From NCBI GenBank assembly GCA_002633005.1, contig NMRA01000005.1:637699-701698 (forward strand): 64,000 bases of DNA, given 5' to 3'. This stretch comes from Phoronis australis. Lineage: Eukaryota; Phoronida; Phoronidae. The position numbers and the translations under genes were made by a program. Under the pieces are notes generated by a model, which saw only the letters and a list, made by a program, of their open reading frames with translations, was not told the DNA's origin and did no database searches. Below, piece after piece: positions 36,801 to 46,900 of the stretch; position 1 is the first letter of the stretch; each line of letters opens with the position of its first letter.

Positions 36801-37182
36801 AAAGCATCGAAAGAAAAAAATATCAGTGCATGGTTGTATAATAAAAACAAATTTACACCGTTCTCTCAGATATATCAGGCCACATGGTCTTCGGGAGAGC
36901 AATGTTTTCCCTCGGTCCTTATGACTATATATTAACCCAGGCTCTTCGTCGGTCCATATTTGCGTAATATTCCACTGCGCTCTTACATAGTCTAAAGGAG
37001 CTTGCTAATTCGTTTTGTTTTTCCTTAGAAGTGCGTTGGCAGCTTGTATCGTACACGACCTACCAAATATGAGAGACTACACCTATTATGGACACATAAA
37101 TACAACTGAGGGAGAAGTCCCTCTCACGCAAGCAGAGACCTGCACCAGCAAACCATGTGACCAGAATTCAAACAACTGCTGA
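24872..37182 (+). CDS. KLHL10: KLHL10-like BTB-BACK-Kelch protein
   Basis: Eight exons: 24872-25123, 28186-28755, 30880-31042, 32286-32549, 33047-33238, 34531-34650, 35971-36052 and 37029-37182; 598 aa (human KLHL10 is 608). Exon 1 encodes the BTB core (LRLEGKLCDAVLVVNGRQF, VEYAYTRK), exon 2 the BACK domain (FHINGITNACCNFLENQL ... FADAFFLTCLRDKA), and exons 3-8 six Kelch blades with the typical GG and spaced Tyr/Trp: FATGGWTGGSP, GGFDG...RCYVSTTV, CGGFDGRERLQSAEKY, CGGFDGQECLDTAEVF, ALGGFNGW, AIGGFNG. It is expected to bridge CUL3 to substrates; mammalian KLHL10 acts in late spermatids. The tail (TCTSKPCDQNSNNC) is not conserved with vertebrates. AATAAA at 37560 may end it. Confidence 0.93.
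26250..27370 (-). mobile_element. LINE (CR1/Jockey-type) reverse transcriptase fragment, decayed
   Basis: On the minus strand, in interrupted frames, the order is SIFLDIASAFDIVHHDLL (RT motif A), FQSYL-like and GVPLWRVIGPLLL (for the usual GVPQGSILGPLLF), ISDLPDS, then YPDDSNF in place of the catalytic YADD, then ITGAFKGS and finally NWNSLTTKIKESTSTVSLM. This is the standard series for a CR1/Jockey-like LINE. It sits antisense in intron 1 of the KLHL10-like gene. Stops and frameshifts show it is dead. Confidence 0.85.
29050..29214 (+). mobile_element. MITE family A, copy 4
   Basis: Ends caggggccgatccagg and taaatccgccactg. Flanks agata and aaata are similar but not identical, consistent with an older insertion. 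Lies in intron 2 of the KLHL10-like gene. Confidence 0.85.
30490..30520. repeat. GAC trinucleotide microsatellite
   Basis: A short run of gacgatgacgacgacgacga type. The poly-Ser and poly-Val reading frames on the opposite strand come from it. Confidence 0.85.
30593..30822 (-). mobile_element. Inverted-repeat element family B, copy 2
   Basis: Bounded by tatgcgcgcaccc and gggtgtgcgcatg. Contains the family landmarks in reverse (gggaggctcgaat, tttgtttctctgagacgg, tttgccccctttgc). It ends 57 bp before KLHL10-like exon 3. Confidence 0.8.
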
Positions 37183-39938
37183 CCCGCTCCGCAACATTGG
37201 TTGTCAAGTGACGACGCATATACCATTACGAAATGGCGTGATGACGGAAATATCATATTACCAGTGGTGGATCTACAATTTTATTTCCAGGAGTTCACTC
37301 ATGATTGATCTAAGTTCAAGACATAATCGATAGCACTAAAACTGGCATGCGAATGGTATCTTTTCACTGGTGTGTCCGTGAATAGTTAACCCCTGAACTC
37401 CTCCCGTACACCTGCCACTGGAGTACATTCGATGGTCTGACCGGACGTCCACCTGAGGACGTATGGCATAAGCTGGAATTGCGGGTAATCGTAGGAGTGT
37501 CATTTCGTACTACCAACGGGTGATAAAACGGTGATAAAACGGGTGAAACGTGTTATTATAATAAAATTTAATCGTATAGGTTTGGATCCACATGCCCTGT
37601 GTTCAACGACAGTTTAAAGCTTAGTTCGATTTTCATTTTATCCATCTAAACACGGCAAGATGCAGCTCAAGAACAAAACTGATAGATAGTGAAGCAAAAT
37701 GCAAGGTGTAACAGCCTCACCACTCGACAACCAAATAAATTTTGAAAAAGCAGACATTTTAATTGTGATCCATTGTTTTGATTTGTTATGTTGACGAAAT
37801 CGGTAATCACATACGCAGGCTACAAGGTCTTCTCTCACAACACAACTAAAATCGAAATGTTTTAAGGAAGCATTTTTGCAGTAAACTTCGAAGTTCGTTA
37901 TAAATAGTAAAATATCTAAAGTCTGTGGTCTTTTGAATAAAAATCTGATTGCGATTTCGATAGACTGTCTGGCACCAAGGGATGTTTGAAGATTCCATTT
38001 ATGCAAAAAAAAATTCTGTTCCAATTTTTTCTAGGTTGGGCCCTCTGGATCCCTAGAATGACGGGACTAGCAGGCTTCCAATAGTCTACGCCTCAGGCTT
38101 AAAAGAGCATGGGTTGTAGTTTTGCTTACCTTTTTTATTATTGGCACGATGCAGACTATATTCTGCCAATTGACATCATGAAATTTCCACACGACCATGC
38201 GGCAACCAGCTCCGGGAGGGAGGGGTCATTTCAAAAGAGAGTGTTAGACATACTAACTATCAGCAAATGCAGTTCACTGATAATAAAGCTCGCCTAAGTG
38301 TAACAAACTTATACCAGTTGTAGCTTGATCATTAAAAACTTACGTATCCTGGTTTCAACTGACCAGTTAACAGGCTCCCTAATTTGATTGACTATCCATC
38401 TGATGGGAGAGAGAGAGAGAGTGCCTTTACTCAAACGCAATAATTTTCGGCTCTGGTTTTCACGGCGTCTTTGTATCAGTAACCTTAATTACCTGGCGAC
38501 TCACATTTAAACGCAGGTTTCTACTGAACATCTCATTTTGGCTAGCCAAGTCATAGAAGAGATAGTGTTTGTGTGAAAGGCGTTTGTGATGCGTTCACAC
38601 GTTGTAGAATATTTAAAGCTGTCCATTTCGTCCCTCTTTAGCTGTCAATGTTGAATTCTCAATCTAAAAGCTTTTGATTCTCTAAAAGATTGTCGCGCTC
38701 ATCCGATCTTGAATTATTATGAAGAACCAGCAGCTACGGAATTCGAGTAGAGTTGACCGACTCCAATAAACTGAATAGACTGGGTCGCTTAAGGTTACGA
38801 TAATCTTGCTAGAAACAGAAATAGAATCCTATTACGGCAAGTAAAATTAGGAGACCAATTTCATGAGAGTAAACGTCCTATCCCGATTTTGGGAGATGGT
38901 AGTTATATGAGTCACAAATGTCTATTACAGCGTTCATTCGGTATGTACGTCTCCGGGCTCCAGCAGCGTGCAGAGGTTTGGTGATGCCCAGGGCGATTTT
39001 TATTAGATGTCCCTCTCTCTACCCAAATGCATGGACCCTAATACTACGAAAAGTAAAAAAGATGAAACATAATATAGAAAGCAATAACGTAAGTTTTTCA
39101 TAATTTTGCAAATGCAGGTGATAGATGAGAAAAATTTAGATTTTTTTTTAAAATCGCATCCACTTGATTATAGTGAGTCAAATTGACCAGGATCATGAAC
39201 GGCAAGTTGGTTTAAAGTAAGACCAGTAAACGTCTATCAAATGATGTGTTCTGATGGACGAAGGGTTTATAGCACATTTTTAATGAGAATTGCACAATAA
39301 AAACAGCATGACATGATCTGACACTTTTCCACTGCAAGGACACGTTTAGTTCAGTAATGCTCGAGTGACCCTGCACATCCATGCCAAGCATTGTAGGATG
39401 ACACGTGGTTTACTTCAATCTCCAGCAGCTGCCTACTGTTTTGGCAATTCGCCAAGTAACATTGCACATGCAGCAGGAGTAATGACAAGCGGAATCCTGG
39501 CAACATTGTAAAAAATGTCAAGTTTAAAAAGTCACATTTCTTGCTCTATATTCGAATTTCAAAAACCTAACTAGGAATAATTTTCACGGACTATTCAAAT
39601 ATGCTGTTTAAAAACTCTCTAAATTTAAAAAAAATAATATTGTCACCAGGAGAGAAGTGATTTCTGGGTTGGTAAAGAATTGATGGTTTGTTTTTCCTTG
39701 AGATCATGCTGCAGGAATAAAATGACAAGCGATGGCAGCCGACTTGTAGAGTCTGCTTTCAAGCAAACGAACAGTCAGTTCTTTCAAATGCCCGAGATCA
39801 CCTCCAGTTTGACTACGCACAACTTGAGGCCAATTTCCTAACATGATGTCTGAACCAAACACAGTTTTTATGATGTAAGGCGGGCTTATCGCCGCTTTAA
39901 AATACTTGCAATTGAAAAGTTTGAAAGATGTTGATTTG
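37183..39938. other. Intergenic between two convergent genes
   Basis: Contains a probable KLHL10-like poly(A) signal (AATAAA, 37560-37565) and a short GA run near 38407. I see no exons. The longer frames (37638-38024 minus and 38109-38297 plus) have no recognisable homology. Confidence 0.5.
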
Positions 39939-42900
39939 TCATATTATATTATCTCTGTTAGCTGGATGGAGCAACAATTTTCCGGTCACCATCAAATGGT
40001 CGGATGGGTACCATTCTTGATCGGGCACTTGATAAACTAAGTAAAACACATCTGAGAATATAAACCTCCATGCAATAAACGTTGCCAGTGATGCCAAAAG
40101 ACTGACAATGAAGTGTTGAAAGACGGGTAGATAACAAGAGGCCACCTTGGCTGCTGTGCTGAGTCTCAGCTTGCGCGTGTATTTCCCCATTTCCGGTGCG
40201 TACAGTTCCGGGTGACACAGGCAGCAATTGAAACCGAATCTGGTACGCAGGTCATAGTCATGGAATGTATTGACCAACAGCAGTCCCCTTAGTACTGCGT
40301 GAAGAAAAGACGCCATGCATATAATAATGGAGACAACTGCAGCACAAAAATATGTGAACGAAGAAGGAGAGCACTCGCTACAGTAAGGAATGTTGCATGA
40401 CCTCCTTGTTTTGTCCTTGACACAGATACCACAACGACATATGCCATTGGGGCCACAGTCATGTAAGCAAGGATATCCTTCCGTTCCATAGTAACTGTCT
40501 CTGGCAGTCCCAATCACAGTCCAGAAGCGATAAAAATACAGATGAACTGAGAACCTTTTGGCATACATGTCACCTCTTCCGGTCAAAGACACTTTTTGTA
40601 CTGCATACTGTGCGACCATTATTCGATCTGGACGACTCACAAGCTTTGTGGAATGTTCCTGAAATAGAAACAGTTTTAACGAAATAATCATTTTGAAGTA
40701 AAACTATCACTACTCTATGACACAAGATTAAGAATAAAGTTTGCAGTTGCGGTCATGTTAAATCTAGACCAGAAGCTGTGACTGAACTCAAATTGTACAA
40801 AATTAGGAGTTCTAACAACTCATCAATTATGATCAGTACAGTTTAAATGCTAAATTTGATAATGTACATGTACTTGCCATCCTTAAAAGGAACTTCATTT
40901 GCTTTAGTTTTTCGTTTACAAAGCTAGTATCAACCTTGTTCCTTAATCTGATTAGCATTGGTTTTTTTGGCTTCAATATTTATGCCATGAGGATAACGTT
41001 AACAAAACTTGCTACACCAAGACTAGGCTAGACAAAGTGCTTTAGTCTCTTAGCACGAAGGACTTCTGACGGCAGCAGGGTATGCCCTAGCCAAGCAGCA
41101 ACTCGAGTCTATTCATAAAGACATACTTGAGTGAACCGAGCGTGTAAATCTTTGTTAGAAAGTAGCACCAGTAATTATTTCTACCAGATGAGGTTTATTG
41201 CCTTGCAAACTCAAAAGGTATGTTAATGCTCTGTCTGCAGGCGACAGGAGTGAGTTACTTACTATATCACGGTAGGTGTAGCCAGGCCTTTTGGAATGTG
41301 TTGCTGACCACGCATCCAAGAACAGGTTTGCATCTGTTCGCAGCAAGTCTTTGAAATATCCAAAGCACGAAGACTTATTGAGGAGTGTGTATGTGGTCAT
41401 GACCTTGATGGGCTCTTCTGATTTCTTTGTGGTGATGTTAAAATTACCCATAACAATGACATGGTGCAGACGTTCATCTGAAACAAGGAACAAAATTTCA
41501 TTTTTCCTCAATTTCAGTCGAACGTTAAAAAAGAAGCAACGTGACTGAAACGTTAATCAACAAGGATTTGTCACAGGGTCACCAAAGGCCAGTTTCATAA
41601 GAAGTGACGTGTGACACAATTTTATTTTATGGTCCCACTTCACAATTTCCAAATAAAGATTTAGTTACGTAATTATTAGAACATCATCAACTGGAAATAA
41701 TTTCAACATTTTTTCTCAGCAAGTAACAATATGGATCAATTTCAGATACTTTTTCATTTGCTAAAAGTGAGATTAAATTGTTTTTCAGAAATAGTTAAGT
41801 GGGAGCATAAGACCAAATTTCTGTCAAAAGTCTTGAGTCACTTTTCATGAAACAGACTCCAAATTGTCACGGCTTTATTTTATGGCATTGAATTGTTTAA
41901 TATGTAAAGACAAGCCACATCTTAGAAACACTTTATTTCTAACACATCTGAACATGATCAATTAATTACAATTCCCAAATTGTTAGCAAAACTATACCTG
42001 CCCAAAAACTTACCATTAATGAATTTCATTATCTTCGCGACACTTTGGCATTGTTCTCTCAAGTCATGTGACAGATGGGTGACAATGACATTGATAGTGC
42101 CCACTCCTACCACCCCCAAATGATAGTACAGCATAGACACTCGTCTAGGATTGAGCTTTCTTCCTCTGCTGGATAGCTCAGTGCTTGTATCAACCACCAA
42201 GTCGACCTTTGAACTTCTTATAATGGGATGCTTGCTAAGAATGCCAAATCCTGAAAATAAACTCAGTCTCTAAATGTAATGCAAGAGTAGAGTTCATAGT
42301 CAAAAAAGTCTGCACTCAATGTCTACACAGGACTGGGGATTATGTGTTGAGTGGCCAGATTGAGTATGGTTTCAATGAGTACGATCCACTGCCACATGAG
42401 CCTTTCAGCAAGTTGCCCCGTCTCAACCAAATGCGCAGATAGGCGAGTTGGATCCTTTTCTGTTCTTGACCTAGTTAATCCTTAAGTTCATCACTACAGT
42501 TAAATGACATTATCAGAAAACAGTTTTAACAAGTGAAGTCCTGCATTTGGAAGACATTTCAGGGGAATGTTTACTGAAATTGCAATGGGTGCAATGGCCT
42601 CTGAACTGTCCATCATCGAGGTTTGATTTATTCAAATTCAAAATGATTCTGATTCAGGATTCGAGTGTCATATTTCAGGCATGAAACAAGGTATGTACCA
42701 TAGCCAGTGGGGTATGGATTCTAACCAAAAGCCTTCATTGTTTGTTGATAGTGTTTTGTCACCTTTGTTATGCACAAAACTACCACTGAACTAGTACCCT
42801 GTTCTTAAAATACCATACCAATACTTTAATAGCTGAGTACTTACTCATTTAAATGCCTTATACTAACCTGACATTCTCCAACCATAATGCAGATAGCTGT

Positions 42901-43571
42901 GTTCTGGATAGCTCACTTTGTTGATTGGATGGTAGTCAGAGTAGACGTAAGATGGTACAAGTTTCTGGAGGTCAGAGATCTGAGAATACTGCAGAGTCAT
43001 ATCTAAACTGGTGCCTCGAACATCGTGTAAAGCTATGACATCAGGGTCCTGTTCTCTTATCTGCAAAACAAAAGAAGATGAGACATGGGTAATTTGCAGT
43101 ACATACATCTATATTAGTAGGTTTCTGGTAAATAGCCACTTATAATGGTTCCACATTAAGAACCAGGTTTCTCCACAAAATAACAGACATCAAGTGGTTC
43201 TCAAAATAGGGTAACCTGAAAGTGACTATAGCCAGTTTTTTAATAAATTATTTACAAAACATTTTAGCAAACTTAGAAATCGCTTAGAATACCGTGAAAT
43301 TCACTAACATTTAAAAAGAATGCAGATGGTCTGTTGTCATTTGCAGTGTATCATACGTGTGCAGGTGTGTACACTCATAAAAAAATCATTTTGCAGACAA
43401 AAAGTTAATTTCACACACCATTTGCGATATTCTGAGTTTACGAACGTCCCAACTGAACCTCAGATTCCACAAACTGTAAGTGCTGACGACTATTGGGTTG
43501 TCAGTGAAATCGCTTTGGCAAAATACATAAAACGTTGGCAACAACAAGATCAACAGCCCAGCTGTGCCCAT
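39939..43571 (-). CDS. EEP (DNase I-like) domain protein with two membrane segments before its SDH motif
   Basis: Five exons on the minus strand: 43571-43419, 43060-42868, 42250-42014, 41477-41185 and 40658-39939; 531 aa, all junctions in frame. A signal peptide (MGTAGLLILLLPTFYVFCQS) is followed by an EEP fold: STYSLWNLRF (~30), PDVIALHDVRG (~57-67), FGILSKHPI (~117-125), INVIVTHLSH (~168-177), VIVMGNFNI (~201-209), FLDAWSATHS, PGYTY and SRPDRIMV (300-307). Then come a Cys-rich module (~355-388), a hydrophobic segment (~393-421), a soluble loop, a second hydrophobic segment (~472-495), and at the very end WYPSDHLMVTGKL, with S511-D512-H513. The usual catalytic Glu is Asp (D64) and the usual GDFN is GNFN (N206). 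I know no named family with this layout. It is probably membrane-bound with the EEP domain outside the cytosol. Confidence 0.8.
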
Positions 43572-43904
43572 ATCTTGTTTCTTTAACTCTCAGCGGAACC
43601 CAACGCCGTCATCAGACGGAGTAAATTCGTGGGTAAAAATCTATCATGGTTCTTCCACTCTTGTTGTACCGTGACCTATATACGGGACATGATCCTTTAT
43701 TTTATTGTTTTCCATTAAAAGAGAGCCATAGTCAGAGCTCGCTGGTTCCCTGCGTGCTCAGCCTATCCAAAGGCACGCAAGGAACCAGCGAAAAGTCAAG
43801 GCTCTTCTGACAACAGAGGTAAAAACGTGTTAGTTCGGATAGGAAGTTGTTTACTAGAGAATTGAGAATTACGCTGATTTTATTCCCAGTTCAGTTTGGT
43901 TGAC
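43572..43904. promoter_or_regulatory. 333-bp divergent promoter region with a long hairpin
   Basis: Separates the start codons of the EEP gene (-) and PRPF18 (+). In the middle is an inverted repeat with 18-bp arms (43740-43757 and 43773-43790, one mismatch) around a 15-bp loop. Shared regulation is inferred from the spacing. Confidence 0.55.
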
Positions 43905-46900
43905 ATGGATTTCTTACGGGCTGAGATAGAAAAGAAGAAAAAACAATTACAGAAGACAAATGTCATAGTAAGTCCGTGATTAGTGAGTTGTGTAGCTAGC
44001 GCTAGTAGGATAGCCAGGCAGAAGACATCGTCAAATTGAAAATACAGCTGGTAACAGGTAACACTCTCTGAGTCTAATGTCTAAGCTCCAAATGGACTTC
44101 GAAATTTTACACCACCCGGGTAGTAGTGCTGTGTGACATAATTTGAATTTCTTTGTTAAAATTGTACTTATCACTGGTTACTAACCGCTTTTGTACAACA
44201 AGTAATCTATCACTTACTGTTATCGAACAGGAGACTGGCAAAACTTATTTTAAACGAGGCGACTTGGCAGCGAAACAAGAAGAAGAGTATTGGAAGAAGC
44301 GCAAACGATTGAAGACAGACCATGAATCAACACAGGTAAATAAAGAGAGGCGTAATGTCAGAGAAATGACAGGAAATTTAGGGAGGTGGCTAAGCCTTTG
44401 TACAATTGGTATTTGCTGCCGTAATAGAACTTTATAAGTCAGTCATTTTTGATGTTAACAGAATTAGCCGTCATGACGGGAAACAGTATTTTGTCTTAAT
44501 TTTGCCATGAAATTTTAAAATACTGACAATTCAAACGTGAAAAGTCATTTAAATTCCAGTCAGCGTTTTGTTTCTTTGAGGTTTGGTCATTTTCTGTGTC
44601 TTTAATCATCAATTTTCAGAGTTCTGAAGCAAGCACTAGCACAGACTCCAGTAATTTATTGCTACCAATTTCCCCTGATGACAAAAACGGCAAGTCAATT
44701 TTACCCAGAAAGGAGGTGGTGAGGAGGCTGCGCGAACGTCTGGAACCAATCAGATTGTTTGGAGAGTCGGACTATGAGGCTTTCCAGCGTCTGAAAAAGT
44801 TGGAAATTTTAGAACCAGAAGTCAATAAGGTAATTACTATTTGAAATACACTGATAAATTCCTGGAACTTTTTACATTGTTTGGTGGTATTAACAGGGAT
44901 ATACATTTGTAACTCGATTGCGTAATGGGGGATTTTCCCAGTAAACAAATTTTTAATATCATTTTTGACAGATGGCATATCATGGGATTACCGCAACTGT
45001 ATTTGAGCAAAGTCAATATTTTCTGTTTGTATCTTACTATCATGTCCCAGCATTTGCAAAGTCAACTTTGGATAAAAACGGCATTTTTCAGCAGTTACCG
45101 CATAATGCTAAGTCTTGTGATCAGTTACAGCAGTTCTTATTGTTTTCAGGGTTTTCGAAATGAATTGAAAGCAGCTTTTGATAAAGTTGATCAGGAGTTT
45201 ATTAATGAAGTGGCCGCAGCTCAAGCTAGCAACAAAACAAAAACAGCTGACGTAAAGGTGAAGGACGCTGGGGCAACCAAAGAAGACATCGAGGAAATGA
45301 AGGCGAATCTTGGCAAAGGCGACAATGGCAAGGACAGTGAAATAATGCTCAAGTTTTTCAAGGTAGTGTTTGTCGCTTGTTAAGTTATGCTTGTACGACT
45401 TTGTAGAAAGTGTAAGAACTTTAAACTCTGTTGTTTAGTTTGTGTGTTACTATGAATAATTGTTGTTACTATGTGACTCTTATTGTTAACCTCTGTGGAT
45501 TTGATGGTACTGCACAGCTTTGTTCAGAGCTCTTGTGTGTGTCATTTTTTTAATTTCCAGTCCATTATTTTTGGTCTCTTTCTCCTCACATGCCAGTCCT
45601 TGCAATGCATGCTTGCCTAGCAAATTACACTCTACCAGGGTTTCACACAATACACTCAGCAACTGTTACTTTCACTTTGGGCTGGGTACACAGATAACCA
45701 ATGTGAATACCGTGAATAATTCAGCCTTCGTAAATTTTTTTAATTTCTCCAATGACGAGGAGTCCAACAACCCCTGTGGGTTAACCATTGTCCATCTCTA
45801 AATTTCTCCTGGTGTGCTCGCCAAAACTGTTACGGCTCTGTCAGCCAAAGTCAGTTATACTTGATGTGAAGAAACCCTCAGTAGGCTGTCCAGTGTTAAA
45901 CTAAACTCAAGACAGGACAAACACCAGGACACCTTTAAAACTAGCTGGGTACCTTAATTTCTGGCATTTACTTTAACACCAAAGTTTCTTAATTTCGGAC
46001 TATGTTAATTAAAAACATGCCTTGTATGTGACTTAGAATTAGGCATCTTTTCTGAGCATTTTCTGAATATTTCCTGCTTAATTTTCAGTTGTTGCTCCAG
46101 TTGTGGGGTGAAGAGTTGAACTGTCGGACTATGGAAGAAAAAAGGACTAACGCTGGGAAGTTGGCTAGTGCAAAACACTCACAGACTGTGTCCTATCTTA
46201 AACCGTTGTTTAAAAAATTAAAAAATAAGGTAAATTATCATTCCCAAGAAGTTTCAGGTTTAGTCTTGTAGTTATCTGATGTCCACTCAAAGCGGTGATA
46301 AACTTTTCTTCCATCACAAAATAATGACTTTTGATTTAGACTACTTACCATTATGAAATTGGTCTTGAATTGTTCCTTAGTCAAATTGAAAATGATTTCA
46401 GGGCTTCGATAGAACTCACAGCTTGTTATTGCTTGTGTCCAGGCTTTTGATTGGTTAATAAAATCCACATGATCATATCCAATCATATCATTGGCTGTTA
46501 CAGCTTGTTCTCAGAATTTTCTAGATTCTCTAGAGTACTTTGACCCCAGAACCCAAAATTGTAAACACCATCTAAAAATAGATTTTGACGTTAAAATACA
46601 TGTCAACAAGTCTGACCCCATGATTTAAAAGTACATATACACAAATTTTGGGCAACTTAAAATGGATCTATTCTTACTAATTACTTATTCAATATTTATT
46701 CTGACAGTGACCAGGCTTTTGAAGTAAGCTTTTCACGGTGTGTCATTACCAACTCAGATCTTTAGAAACCCGCAACTTAGTTGAGAGTTATGTTATAGCA
46801 TTAGCAGCGGGTGGTCAAAGTCAAAAGTTCATTTGGTGGGCGAAACACAGTTTAATAATCACTTTAATGACAGAGTTTTGAAACTGGACTATGTTTTATT

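Noticed and set aside
39958-40513. 89-aa and 74-aa minus-strand frames
   Set aside because: Alternative-frame shadows of exon 5 of the EEP gene.
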